A stretch of 64,000 nt of DNA from Methanobacterium sp. (GCA_016222945.1 JACRPY010000006.1:186001-250000), one strand, 5' to 3'; shown: positions 35,189 to 45,661, numbered from the stretch's first letter. A program made the numbers and translations. Notes: a model not told the origin generated them from the sequence alone.

Positions 35189-35539
35189 TTAATCTTGTAG
35201 TTGTTGACCACATTCTGTGCAAAACTTATTTTTAGCAGGATTCTCTTTTCCACAGGATGGGCAAACAACTGCCACATCAGAATCTGATGAAGGTTCAACG
35301 GATTCATCTATGGGTTCATCAAAGAATTCATCAAGAGATTCGGTATAAATTAATTCTCCGCCACAACTACATTTATCAAAACTACCTGGAGATTCGCCTT
35401 TTTGTAGTTTATAATACCCATTACACTCTTTACAAATTAAATATCCTGTTTTTTCATCTTCTAAATTGTCAGATTCACCAAAATCTTGTTCTTTTCTTTT
35501 TTCCTCTAACTTCTTTTTAATTTCTTCAGTTGTCACCAT
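35189..35539 (-). CDS. Double zinc-ribbon protein, function unknown
   Basis: This 116-residue soluble protein has a charged helical N-terminus (VTTEEIKKKLEEKRKEQDFG), a first zinc site (CKECNGYYKL plus CSCGG, residues about 36-60) and a second, typical double-Cys ribbon (CPSCGKENPAKNKFCTECG) at the C-terminus, separated by an acidic Ser/Asp/Glu linker. Such modules bind nucleic acid or proteins. No partner is adjacent on the same strand. The family cannot be named further. Confidence 0.75.
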   Translation of the reverse strand: MVTTEEIKKKLEEKRKEQDFGESDNLEDEKTGYLICKECNGYYKLQKGESPGSFDKCSCGGELIYTESLDEFFDEPIDESVEPSSDSDVAVVCPSCGKENPAKNKFCTECGQQLQD

Positions 35540-35984
35540 GAAAACCAGCTCAAAACATTTTAATTTTTATACTAATGTTATATCATTTAATGAGAGGTAT
35601 AATATTTGCTATCTGAAATTAATGGAATTCTCTTTACTTAAAATTATAACTGAAAATATACAAACTTCGTTATATGTAGATATGGCGAAGTAAAAATAGA
35701 TTCATTTATCATCATATCTCCTTTTTAGCTTCAATTTGATTATAATTAAGGCTACTTTAATTTTTTTATACGAGAATAAAGGATTCTCATAAATTAAATA
35801 TGTTTTTATAAGTAGTAATTTGTGTCATATTTTTAGATAATATTATTTTAGTGATAAAAGTCACCAAGATTTTTTTGTAATTATAAATGACTGTGAGTAA
35901 ACAGTATCAAAATAATAGGGGATAATAATTTCAATCCCTAAAAAATTACCAGGTAGTGACTTCATTTACTAAAGGAGGAGTATA
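35540..35984. other. Gene-free spacer before the RHS pair
   Basis: This is 445 nt of A+T-rich sequence between divergent genes. It contains a small GAGAAT/ATTCTC inverted repeat near 35,773-35,789 and a strong ribosome binding site AAAGGAGGA just before 35985. Short frames here have no protein-like composition. The promoter of the 678-residue protein gene should lie here, but no single TATA box stands out. Confidence 0.5.
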
Positions 35985-38021
35985 ATGTCAAACTTTAAAC
36001 TAAATTTGCCAACAGATATTCCGTGGGAACGTATATGTGTTACAGAAGATATGATTGATAGGAAAGTGTGTGATGATATATTGCCATCAAAGTGGCAGAG
36101 TTCTTTAGCTGTTTTTAAGTACGTCCCTGGAGATGACTGTCAATTATTGCCAGATTATAACATTACTTATTTAAAAGTTACAGCAACCATTACAGGATAT
36201 CAGCCACTTGATGAAGAAATCCAAGGTCAAATAAATTGGGACGGACTAAATGTAGAAACAATCCCTGGATTAACAGAACTTCTTAATTCATATAATCCCT
36301 GTCATGGTGCCATATTACAAGTAGTTGTAGGTCCAAAAGATCCTGAAGAAAAAATTCAATTAAAAGATCATCCTTTTTTTCTAGATTTTGAACCCAAAAA
36401 AAGAGAACTTTATGAATTAGCTACGGATACTAAAGAAAAACAATCCCGTTCTCTAGAATCACTTAACATAACTAAATCTGGTGGATCAGCTCAATCTCAA
36501 GAAATTTTTGATATTGACATGGGAGAGAGTTTTGGTTATGGGAGTAATTTTAGTTATGGAGGTACTGGTGGTGGCATAAACCTTTCGGGTTCTAAGCAAG
36601 GAGAGCATGGTACAAAAAGAATGAATTCAGAAGAAAGCATGTCATCAAGATCTAGCGACGTAGGGCAAGAGAAAAGAGAATCTTTTTCTTTTTCTACTCA
36701 AATATCTCAAATGTATCATTTGTTGGATAGCTATCATTTAGGAACAAACAGAGTAGTATTTTTTATTCAACCCCGTCCCCACGTACTTGAAGAACCAACT
36801 GGCTTTGTTAAAGGCCCAAGACCTATAGATGGTATTCAGGAATTTTTTATGATTGTAGCTCACTCCAAAGAGCAAAAAGACTTTTGTGTTTCTTTGAGGT
36901 TGGATACCAGTCATCTTACTAAAACACAAATAATGGATTACGATAGAAAATCGGAGGTCACACAACTAGCGCATGTTGATGCTCCAATTCCTACAAATCA
37001 AGATATTAAAGCAGAAAAATATAATTGGGGAAGAACATGTGTTGAAACCACTTGCTGGGATATTTATTATCAATGTTTTGTTTCTAAGAAATTTGAAGAC
37101 AGTGTAACATATAATGCCCCTTCAGGATATATAATTGAAAGTTACGATGATTTAATTAATGAATCTGATCATGGCTCTAGTGATGTTGTCATTACACCAA
37201 ACAGAGCTTCATTGAATATAAACGTTGAAGCTCAAGGACATAATTGCTATAGAGTTTCAGATTGCGTTTATAATTGTCCTGCTATGACAATTCAAGGATG
37301 GGGAGGATCCGCTAGGAGGCAGCTTCAAGTTAACCTAAAATCAACCACACCAACTGTAAAAACTGGAGAAGAAGAGGTTATGTTGATAACTACCAGAGGA
37401 TTATGTTGTTGTTCTTCTGATTTGATTGAACTCCCATATAAGGGGGAAGTGGTAGTTGGAATAAGAGCGATACCTTCACATTTGCAAAGTAAGGTATTAA
37501 GCGGTGAGTCTTTATCAACTGGATTTGAAAATGTCAGAAATAATTTATCAGACAATCTTGCGCAAAACGAGGTTAGTTTACTGAAAGATGGTAATGATAA
37601 AATACAGAAAGATTACGCAGCTTCGGATTCTAAATCATTAATTCGTCAGGTAAATGAATTAAGCAATTTTATTAAGGCCGAAACCATCAAAAGTATGAAT
37701 GATCCTTTTTTAAAACCACAAAAGTTCATTGAAACTGATTTTTTTGCACAGCAGCTTGAATACAAACTACGGCAAACTGAAATGGGACGATCAATATTGA
37801 ATAAGTCAGCAGTCAAAGATTTACCAAAAGAGAGCATGCAAAAACTGGAAAAACATTTAAAAAAAGATGCAAAAAATATCACAAATCAAGATATCATGAA
37901 AATCCAGAATGCCAAGTTAGCCAAAATAACTGGAATTAACGAAGAAAGAATCTACAAATTAAAACTTCAATCAGTTGGTGTTAAATTCCATAAAGAAACT
38001 GATAAAAAAAATGAAAGATGA
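35985..38021 (+). CDS. Unrecognised 678-residue protein paired with the RHS protein
   Basis: No family is recognised. The protein has no signal peptide or clear membrane segment. Residues about 1-150 look globular. About 160-245 is a Gly/Ser-rich stretch (GYGSNFSYGGTGGGINLSGS and a Ser-rich run) of alternating polar and hydrophobic residues. Cysteines cluster in the middle (CVETTCW, CYRVSDCVYNC, LCCCSSD), and about 520-678 looks helical. It has a strong AAAGGAGGA site and lies 118 nt before the RHS gene, so it probably belongs to the same unit as a carrier, chaperone or pore partner. Confidence 0.7.
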   Translation: MSNFKLNLPTDIPWERICVTEDMIDRKVCDDILPSKWQSSLAVFKYVPGDDCQLLPDYNITYLKVTATITGYQPLDEEIQGQINWDGLNVETIPGLTELLNSYNPCHGAILQVVVGPKDPEEKIQLKDHPFFLDFEPKKRELYELATDTKEKQSRSLESLNITKSGGSAQSQEIFDIDMGESFGYGSNFSYGGTGGGINLSGSKQGEHGTKRMNSEESMSSRSSDVGQEKRESFSFSTQISQMYHLLDSYHLGTNRVVFFIQPRPHVLEEPTGFVKGPRPIDGIQEFFMIVAHSKEQKDFCVSLRLDTSHLTKTQIMDYDRKSEVTQLAHVDAPIPTNQDIKAEKYNWGRTCVETTCWDIYYQCFVSKKFEDSVTYNAPSGYIIESYDDLINESDHGSSDVVITPNRASLNINVEAQGHNCYRVSDCVYNCPAMTIQGWGGSARRQLQVNLKSTTPTVKTGEEEVMLITTRGLCCCSSDLIELPYKGEVVVGIRAIPSHLQSKVLSGESLSTGFENVRNNLSDNLAQNEVSLLKDGNDKIQKDYAASDSKSLIRQVNELSNFIKAETIKSMNDPFLKPQKFIETDFFAQQLEYKLRQTEMGRSILNKSAVKDLPKESMQKLEKHLKKDAKNITNQDIMKIQNAKLAKITGINEERIYKLKLQSVGVKFHKETDKKNER

Positions 38022-38139
38022 TAAATCCTCAGAAAATGGAATAAGAGCTTGAACTAATTTTTTTGTACGGATGAGAATCCCTTTGAATGGAAAATTTACA
38101 ATCAGTGCCATTCATTTATTAAGTTGAAGGTGAGAATGA

Positions 38140-41100
38140 ATGCCAGACGAAAATGAGGAAATATACACGTTTGAATTAACTGTACCAAATGATGCAAATG
38201 AATTTGAGTATGAGGGGGAGTCATATGGAGCTAATTCTACATTTGTAGATGTTGATCCTTGTGAGGCAATTGGGTTTTTCAATGCTTATCTTGAACAAAA
38301 TCCAAATGGCAGTAGATTTGATGTAACTAAAAATTTTTGGGCTAATGCAGATAAAGCGTGCGAAATAAAACAAGCAAATGCACCGGTTAATATTTCACCT
38401 GAAACACCTACCTCCAACATACCTCCTGAAGGTGATTCAGCAGAATCCCAGGGGGCGCATCCACCTCCTTCATCAGTTAGTGGCGAAACTTTAACTGGAA
38501 GTGGCACTCTATCAACAACAGAAGAAGAGCGCAGACCTCCTGAAGGAGAACAGCATCCTACTCATGCAGATGAGAGTCCACAACAACAAAAAGATGCAGG
38601 AGAGCCTGTTGATATTTTTAACGGTATTTTTTATCTTCAAGAAAATGACCTGGATCTTCCCAATACAATACTTCCAATGACTTTTAGCAGAATTTACCGT
38701 AGTGGAGCGCCTGCTTTTGGTCCTTTAGGCTGGAATTGGGATCATAATCATAATCTTTATCTCAGGGAACTTAGCGATGGTAATGTAGCCTTATGGCGTA
38801 ATTTACATGAAGATATATTCATAAATAATGGTGCCAGTTTTGAACCTCCAAGGGGTGTTTTTGAACAATTAGAAAGGGTTGCAGGGCTCACACAGACTTA
38901 CGAGTTAAAAGTTGAAGGCGGCGTAGTTATGCGTTTTGAACGCCCTTTTGGCTGGATAGATGGTGAAAGAATTCCTTTGGTTTGGATAAAGGACCGCCAT
39001 GGAAATAAATTACAATATACCTATGGGACTGAAGATAAAATCATAGAAGTTAAAGATGATGATAATAGGTATCTGCGTTTCGATTATGATATTAATGGAT
39101 TTATCACAGAAGTATCAGATCACGCTGGGAGAAAATACACTTATGAATATAATGAGGAAACTGAGCAACTTGTTTATGTTAATTCACCCCCAACAACAGA
39201 TCAGCCCCATGGCAGCTATAGGGTTTACTATTATGACAAATATTCCATACTTCCAGAACTAAAAAATAATATTATAAGAATTGAAGACTCTGAAGGCAGG
39301 ATATATCTTGAAAATAAATATGAAGAAGATCCAGCATCCTGGAGCTATGCAAGAATAAAAGAACAGTTATATGGGGGTTTTTTATTTCAGTATCAATACA
39401 CACAACTTCAATACGTTCCCTCAAATTCTCTTTATATTAATATTCCTGCAGTTAGGGTAGAAGTATTAAATCCTGATTTCGGACTGGAAACTTATACTTT
39501 CAATTATCGCGGCGACTTGCTGGATGAGCGGTTTAGATTAAATAAAGATAAAACATTTAGAGTGGTCATCTTGCAGTATGAGTACGACGAACAAGGCAAT
39601 TTATCCAAAATAATCGAGCCTAATGGAAGCAGTGAAATTTTAACCTATGATTTTACCAATGCTGATCCTAGAATGAGAGGAAAACTGCTTCAAGAAGAAT
39701 TGACTTCATCACTTTTTTCCCCAGCTCCAAGCCGTATTGTTTGGCGAGGAAAATATGAACCAAATTACCAGTTGCTCACAGAAGAAACAAACGAATCTCA
39801 TATGAAAACAGAATATAAATATGATTTTGATAACAATCCTGCTTCACCAACCAACACTGGAAAACTAGAGAAAATAATTTACCCTGATGTAACTCTTCTG
39901 GATGGAACAATCCAAAATTGTATTTCTTTACTTGAAAATAATCAAAAAGGTCAAATTGAAGCAATAATCCTTCCAGATGGAACACGTCATGAACTGGTTT
40001 ATGGAATAAAAGATAATGAAAAAAGCAGATTAATAAAAAAGATATTTGATGTAAATGGCCTAAATATTGAGAATTACATTGTATATGATTCCTATGGCTA
40101 TGAATCTGAAATGATAGATGGAAATGGTAATATTTCTAAGAATATTTATAATGCATTGGGGTTGATTGAAAAAAGTATTTTACCGCCGGTAAATGGCATA
40201 TCGGCTGAGCATATAATGCATTATGACTCAGATAAAAAGTTGAGTGCTATTGACAATCCAAAAGGGAGTTTTAATGATCCAAATATTGCAGGGAATCATA
40301 TCATTGATAAATTCCAAAGAAATGTTTTAGGTTATCCCACAAAATATCATTTAAGCAGCAATACAAATGAAAAGAGAGACATTAGGGTTTGTTCTGATTT
40401 TAGAGGTTATCCACTTAAAACTATAAACCCAGATGATAGTCTAATTATACAAATATATGATGAACGAGGTTTGCTAACACATCAAGAAGTCAAAGGCACA
40501 GAGGGGACAACACTTTCTGTAAATCATATATATGATACAAGTGGTCGCTTGATAAAAGAAGTTAATTCATATAAAGCAACGACCATTTATGGTTACGATG
40601 GATTTGGCAGATTAAAGAAAATTATTTTTCCCAATGGCACAAAAAAATTACATGAATGGGGAAAAAATGATTTATTATTAAGTGAAGAAATCATCGGCGA
40701 TGATGGATCTGGGACTAACCGGTTACTTTCAAAAAAATCTTATGAATATGATGAAAAAAACAGACAAATCAAGACAATTGAAAAGTCATTTGCAGATGAT
40801 CCAAATCTTGCAATTGATGTGATAACTACTTTTTATTATGACAAATTAGACCAGATAGAAAAAATAGTTGATAATAGAGGTGGAGTTAAAACTTTCCAGT
40901 ATGACGGATTAGGGCAGTTATTAGCTCAGATCGACCCAATGGGAAATGAAGAACGCAATACCTATGATAAAAATGGTAACTTAATTCAAACAGACAGTTA
41001 TCACAAAGAACCGGATGGTTCAGTTTCTCTTATTTCAAAAAAATACGTTTATGATGCAAGAAATAGAAGAATAGAAACTATTGAACCGGATGGAACTAAA

Positions 41101-43827
41101 TTCATAGAAAAATATGACGATAGGAATTTGGTGGTCAGCCAGACTGACTATTTAGGAATTATTAAAGAAACCACTTATAACTCGTTTCACGATCTAATTA
41201 GTGAAACATACGACGTTGGCGGTTTATCTGTAACTCATCAATGGATTCTTGACAATATGTCCCGCGTTAATGCTTACATAGATCCAACAGGAGAAATATC
41301 AAAATATCATTACGATAGTGTAGGTAGATTCTACAAAACTGAATATCCAAATGGATTTTCGAGTACAAGAGTCTTCAATGACATTGGACAACTTAAAGAA
41401 GAAGTTTTAGGAAGTGGAGTGAAATTTGAATATGGCTATGATGGTGCAAATCGTTTATTGAGCATCAAAAATACTGGAGTGCCCAAATCCATAAATCAAC
41501 TAAAAACACATGAATTCACTTATGATGGTTTAGACAGGGTTGTTTCTGCAAAAACTGGGAAAAATAAAATAGTGCGTAAATATGACAGTAGGGGTCGCTT
41601 GCTATTAGAAAGAACACACCAAAATGATATTGTGTGCAATTATGATGATAATGATGGCACTGTTGAAAAAATATGGCCAGATGGTAGAATTGAAAAATAT
41701 TCTCATGACCTCAACGGCATAATAACTACAATTGAAGAAATTACTAACGGTTCATTAGGTGCAGGAGCTAATTTAATTGCATCATTAAAACCAAGCGGTA
41801 ATTATTTAGGGGAGGCTAGTTATCAAGGAGGCCTAAAGATTGCTAATAAGTATGATGAAAGAAAGCGTTTAGTTGAATTAGCAATAAACAGTCCTACAGG
41901 GTTGGATGAGAAAATTAAATATCGTTATGATAAAGCAAATAGAATGCATGTTGAAGCCATTATAGGGAAAAAATCAAAGATCAGTTATTTTGAGTTTGAT
42001 AATAAAAACAGGCTTGTAAATACAAAGGATAATTTTGATGCCGTAGTTCCAGATGCCACAACACAAGCTGAACATGACATTGCTATTAACACCCTAAAAG
42101 TTGCATCTGCAGGTGCTGCTCATGAAGAAAAGTTTGAATATGATTCATCTGATGCCCGTACTAAGTATACTGAAACAGGAAGTGTTGATAAAAACTATAC
42201 TTACCGTTCAGGTCATAGAATAAAAAATGACGGAACAAATGATTATAGTTATCATTTAGATGGAACACTTGAAAGTGATGGTGTATTTAAATACGAAGTG
42301 GACGCATTAGGGCGAGTTGTTCAAATAAAATCTGGCATAAATGAAGTTTGTGAAATTGAGTATGATGCATTTGGCAGGCCAAGCATTATCAAAGAGTTAA
42401 ATAAACCAGATAAATCACTCAATTATCTGGGTGGTTTTGTGGAGCAGGAAAATGAAAATGGGATTGCTTCAAGGCAAATTTCAATGCACCCAGTAACAGG
42501 CGTGCCTATAGCCTATCATTCTGGGATGGGAACACATTATACTCTTTTTGATAACAAGTATAATTTATGGGGCTTAGCAGATACTAATGGAGATTTGTTA
42601 GAGACATATAGATACAAGTCTTTTGGTGTTCCTGAAATCTATGATTCAAATGGAGATGCATTAGTGGCCTCTAATTTTGGAATTGACCCATTTTTTGGAG
42701 GAGAAAAGCTTTTATCATCTGCAGGATTGTACCTCTCCAAGCGAAGATTGATGAATCCTCTAAATGGAGTTTTCTTATCTTGCGATCCACAAGGTTATGC
42801 AGACTCTCCCTCGTTATATGTTTATGCTGCACAAAATCCTGTAAACAATATTGACCCAAATGGAGAACTTATCCCAGTCATCGTTGGAATTTTTGTGATA
42901 GGCGGATTAATAGCTGGAACAGGTTATAGTATCTATGATAGTATTAATCATCTTGAGAAGTATCAGGGAGCCGCAGGGATATGGAGGCCGGTTGTAAATG
43001 TTATTGGCGGCGGATTAGCTGGTGCCGCAAGCATATTGGCAGGCGAGGGCATTATATATGCTGCAGGAGGAGCAAGTATCTTTGGAGCGGGAACAGCAAC
43101 CCTAAGCATAGCAAAATCTTTTGCGCTTTACGGTGCTTCAAGCGCTTTTTCCGGATTGTTTTTACGCGGCGGGTTTCATTTAATGTTTCCTGAGTATATA
43201 GATCCAGTATCACCAAGGACAATTGGTATAGATTTTGTCACAGGAGGTGCTTTGGGTGCTACATTTAGAGCAATGGCTAATTATGTCGCATCTCCAGGAT
43301 TTGTGAAAACTTTGGGTGGATCGACAAGTAGGGGCGAGAGTTTAGGTCCTTATTCGGGCCGTATTGGGCGTTGGTTAGACAGAATAGGAATTCGGAAGGG
43401 TTATGAATCATTTGTTCGCAACAAAAATTTAGATGCGAATTTGAAATATGAGAAACTAGGAAGACATGATTTAGTTGATTTGATTGCTGAAAGAAGAACG
43501 GATATACATGAATGGGGCCATACTTTGTTTGATCGTTACTTACCTACCCTCAGATATTTATCAGATAATACTTCGTTGGGAGGTATTGCAAGTTTTCCTG
43601 AAGAAGTAGTAACATATTCGTTAGGTCATGCTGCAGTAGGAGAAATACATAGAATTCCTTTCGCTCCATTTGAAGCTTTAGGTAGTGTGGCAAAAGACTT
43701 AGGAATGAGTGAAGCAGCGAAAGCTGCAATTTTTTGGTCAAGATCATCTGTAGCAACGGGTATAGGAATAGCAGAGTATTTCTGGGCCAGTGATAAAAGT
43801 CAACCTACTTCATCATCAAAAAAATAA
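38140..43827 (+). CDS. RHS/YD-repeat protein with a C-terminal HEWGH (putative metallopeptidase) tip
   Basis: This giant 1,895-residue protein resembles bacterial polymorphic toxins. In order: a disordered Pro/Ser/Thr-rich start (about 85-155); a DUF6531-like segment (PVDIFNGIFYLQENDLDLP, about 165); many YD repeats forming the RHS shell; and the RHS core ending DPQGYADSPSLYVYAAQNP to DPNGE at 1572-1576. The last 319 residues form the variable tip, with hydrophobic helices (1577-1690) and HEWGH (1790-1794) followed by PEEVVTYSLGHA, consistent with a zinc peptidase. No immunity gene follows directly on this strand. Confidence 0.85.
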   Translation: MPDENEEIYTFELTVPNDANEFEYEGESYGANSTFVDVDPCEAIGFFNAYLEQNPNGSRFDVTKNFWANADKACEIKQANAPVNISPETPTSNIPPEGDSAESQGAHPPPSSVSGETLTGSGTLSTTEEERRPPEGEQHPTHADESPQQQKDAGEPVDIFNGIFYLQENDLDLPNTILPMTFSRIYRSGAPAFGPLGWNWDHNHNLYLRELSDGNVALWRNLHEDIFINNGASFEPPRGVFEQLERVAGLTQTYELKVEGGVVMRFERPFGWIDGERIPLVWIKDRHGNKLQYTYGTEDKIIEVKDDDNRYLRFDYDINGFITEVSDHAGRKYTYEYNEETEQLVYVNSPPTTDQPHGSYRVYYYDKYSILPELKNNIIRIEDSEGRIYLENKYEEDPASWSYARIKEQLYGGFLFQYQYTQLQYVPSNSLYINIPAVRVEVLNPDFGLETYTFNYRGDLLDERFRLNKDKTFRVVILQYEYDEQGNLSKIIEPNGSSEILTYDFTNADPRMRGKLLQEELTSSLFSPAPSRIVWRGKYEPNYQLLTEETNESHMKTEYKYDFDNNPASPTNTGKLEKIIYPDVTLLDGTIQNCISLLENNQKGQIEAIILPDGTRHELVYGIKDNEKSRLIKKIFDVNGLNIENYIVYDSYGYESEMIDGNGNISKNIYNALGLIEKSILPPVNGISAEHIMHYDSDKKLSAIDNPKGSFNDPNIAGNHIIDKFQRNVLGYPTKYHLSSNTNEKRDIRVCSDFRGYPLKTINPDDSLIIQIYDERGLLTHQEVKGTEGTTLSVNHIYDTSGRLIKEVNSYKATTIYGYDGFGRLKKIIFPNGTKKLHEWGKNDLLLSEEIIGDDGSGTNRLLSKKSYEYDEKNRQIKTIEKSFADDPNLAIDVITTFYYDKLDQIEKIVDNRGGVKTFQYDGLGQLLAQIDPMGNEERNTYDKNGNLIQTDSYHKEPDGSVSLISKKYVYDARNRRIETIEPDGTKFIEKYDDRNLVVSQTDYLGIIKETTYNSFHDLISETYDVGGLSVTHQWILDNMSRVNAYIDPTGEISKYHYDSVGRFYKTEYPNGFSSTRVFNDIGQLKEEVLGSGVKFEYGYDGANRLLSIKNTGVPKSINQLKTHEFTYDGLDRVVSAKTGKNKIVRKYDSRGRLLLERTHQNDIVCNYDDNDGTVEKIWPDGRIEKYSHDLNGIITTIEEITNGSLGAGANLIASLKPSGNYLGEASYQGGLKIANKYDERKRLVELAINSPTGLDEKIKYRYDKANRMHVEAIIGKKSKISYFEFDNKNRLVNTKDNFDAVVPDATTQAEHDIAINTLKVASAGAAHEEKFEYDSSDARTKYTETGSVDKNYTYRSGHRIKNDGTNDYSYHLDGTLESDGVFKYEVDALGRVVQIKSGINEVCEIEYDAFGRPSIIKELNKPDKSLNYLGGFVEQENENGIASRQISMHPVTGVPIAYHSGMGTHYTLFDNKYNLWGLADTNGDLLETYRYKSFGVPEIYDSNGDALVASNFGIDPFFGGEKLLSSAGLYLSKRRLMNPLNGVFLSCDPQGYADSPSLYVYAAQNPVNNIDPNGELIPVIVGIFVIGGLIAGTGYSIYDSINHLEKYQGAAGIWRPVVNVIGGGLAGAASILAGEGIIYAAGGASIFGAGTATLSIAKSFALYGASSAFSGLFLRGGFHLMFPEYIDPVSPRTIGIDFVTGGALGATFRAMANYVASPGFVKTLGGSTSRGESLGPYSGRIGRWLDRIGIRKGYESFVRNKNLDANLKYEKLGRHDLVDLIAERRTDIHEWGHTLFDRYLPTLRYLSDNTSLGGIASFPEEVVTYSLGHAAVGEIHRIPFAPFEALGSVAKDLGMSEAAKAAIFWSRSSVATGIGIAEYFWASDKSQPTSSSKK

Positions 43828-43984
43828 GCATTTATCAGATAAATTTTATTCAACCTTAATTTTAACTGATGTTTTGTGCAAAACAAGCTTCATTGGACTC
43901 ATTAATAGTAGTTAATAGATATACTCTTTTTTAATTCACCTTTCTAATTAGGAGTTTTTAGATAAGATATAAATAAATGTATAA

Positions 43985-45271
43985 TCAGTACAAATCTTCA
44001 AAAGTAATTATAAATTCAGCCCCATTATCATTATTTAATTTTATATCGCCATCAATTTGGGATATAAGCATATTAACAATCTTTAATCCCATAGAAGGAC
44101 TATTATGGAAATCTAAATCATCAGGAAATCCAATTCCGTTATCTTTAATTATGAGAATGAATATATCATTGGATTTATGAAATTCAAGGGTTATTTCACC
44201 TTCATTTTCATCTGGATTTGGAAATGCGTATTTTATGCTGTTGGTGATGAGTTCATTGGTAATTAATCCTAAAGCCACTGCAGTATTGATATCTAACATG
44301 CTGTCTTCTATGTTTAAATTTAGTTTGATGTGTTTAGAATTGTCTACATATGATTTAAACAGATTTAAAGCAAGAGTTCTGAGGTATTCTCCAAAATTAA
44401 TACGTTTTAGATCTTTTGAAGAGTAAAGATGTTCATGTATTAAAGCCATGGACTTAGCCCTGTCCTGGCTTTCTTTAAGGATAGCACGAGCATGGGGGTC
44501 TTTTATATTTTGAGATTTCAGGTTTAATAATGATGAGATTATCATAAGATTATTTTTAGATCTGTGATGAATCTCCTTCATAAGCAGTTCTTTCTCTTTT
44601 AAGGCATTTTTCATTTCATTTTCGGCTTTTTTTCGCTGAAAAGCCACAGAAACCATGGAAACAAGTGTTTCTACAATTTCCTTTTTTCTAATAATGTCTT
44701 CACCTAATGAAACGATAACAACTGATCCATAAAGCTTCTCATTCCATGTTAAGCCCATTCCATAAACTTTTTTAATGCCAATTATTTTCTCCGCCATTTT
44801 AGAAAGATTCTTAGGAAATATCTGTCCTGTGGCAATGTATAATCCTCCTTCAACCTCATTTAAGGTTTTATTGAAGAGATCATCCCTTAGTTCTTTGTTC
44901 ATCTTATTAAAATCAGCTTCAGATTCCATGAAACCTTTGCCCATAAGTTTTTCAAATAATTCAGCTTCTTTTTCTTTAATTCCTGTAATACTGGCTAAAA
45001 CAAAATGATTAGAATGTTCATCATAGGAAGTAACTACTATGGTGGATTCTGGAAACACTTCTTTTAATTTTGAGGCAAGAAAATCATGAATATCCATATC
45101 CTCTGGAAGTTCCACTAATTCCAGAGCACAAACGGATAAAAACTGCTCATTTTCAATAAGTTCTTTATTATAACTTTTATTTTCTTTTAAAGCAGATTCT
45201 AATTTCTTATTAATATCTTTTAACTTATTAATTTCATTTAAAATGATTTCAGGGGAGTCTTTAGGGTTCAT
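43985..45271 (-). CDS. Sensor histidine kinase, HisKA_2 type with GAF-like sensor
   Basis: This 428-residue cytoplasmic kinase has an N-terminal coiled coil (1-40), a GAF-like domain (about 45-215), a linker helix, the phospho-acceptor block KEIHHRSKNNLMIISSLLNL near 245-264, and an HATPase domain with GLITNELITNSIKYAF, IIKDNGIGFPDD and SMGLKIVNMLISQ. It has no transmembrane segment. No response regulator is adjacent, as for many methanogen kinases of this group. It converges on the RHS gene. Confidence 0.92.
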   Translation of the reverse strand: MNPKDSPEIILNEINKLKDINKKLESALKENKSYNKELIENEQFLSVCALELVELPEDMDIHDFLASKLKEVFPESTIVVTSYDEHSNHFVLASITGIKEKEAELFEKLMGKGFMESEADFNKMNKELRDDLFNKTLNEVEGGLYIATGQIFPKNLSKMAEKIIGIKKVYGMGLTWNEKLYGSVVIVSLGEDIIRKKEIVETLVSMVSVAFQRKKAENEMKNALKEKELLMKEIHHRSKNNLMIISSLLNLKSQNIKDPHARAILKESQDRAKSMALIHEHLYSSKDLKRINFGEYLRTLALNLFKSYVDNSKHIKLNLNIEDSMLDINTAVALGLITNELITNSIKYAFPNPDENEGEITLEFHKSNDIFILIIKDNGIGFPDDLDFHNSPSMGLKIVNMLISQIDGDIKLNNDNGAEFIITFEDLY

Positions 45272-45489
45272 TTTATCATTATAGTATTTAGTACAATTTT
45301 CTATTATGATATATGGATTTAATTAGTATAAAATGATTTTCATTTATTATTCATCCTAATAATTTTGTAATTTTAGTTTGTGATAGTGATGTTAATTCGA
45401 ACTTTGGAGTGTATTCGAATAGGTAATCAAAAAATAGTCAAATAAATTAATAAAGAATCCTAAAATCCAACCTTTTTTCAAAAAAAACC
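45272..45489. other. Gene-free spacer before the four-hairpin element
   Basis: This A+T-rich stretch upstream of the histidine kinase should contain its promoter. No further structure was recognised. The remainder of the 390-nt gene-free interval is occupied by the palindromic element at 45,490-45,632. Confidence 0.4.
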
Positions 45490-45632
45490 CCTCAAACACT
45501 ACGTGTTTGGGGCACCGAAAATCGAAGATTTTCGAGTGCTTGATCAAAAAACCCCTCGCTCAAAATATAAAACATGCAAAACCCTCGGTTTTGCTGCTCC
45601 AAAATCCTATGGATTTTGAGAGTTTTTGAGCT
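45490..45632 (+). repeat. Compound palindromic element (four hairpins)
   Basis: Perfect hairpins lie at 45493-45509 (CAAACAC, loop TAC), 45516-45534 (CGAAAATC, loop GAA), 45576-45594 (GCAAAACC, loop CTC) and 45600-45618 (CAAAATCC, loop TAT). The first pair is joined by GGGCAC and followed by GAGTGCTTG, as in the tRNA-Ser copy (GAGGGCGCTTG). GCTCAAAA near 45,558 and TTTTTGAGC near 45,624 enclose the second pair. It appears to be two units in tandem. Confidence 0.7.
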
Positions 45633-45661
45633 TGGGAGAAAGGAAACAATTAAATCTCTTT

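Noticed and set aside
35257..35693. Plus-strand frames over the zinc-ribbon gene and following spacer
   Set aside because: Opposite strand of a gene with clear CxxC ribbons. Composition is that of A+T-rich non-coding sequence.
43985..45271. Histidine kinase as part of the RHS system
   Set aside because: It is on the opposite strand, converges with the RHS gene, and belongs to a kinase family that is common and scattered in methanogens.
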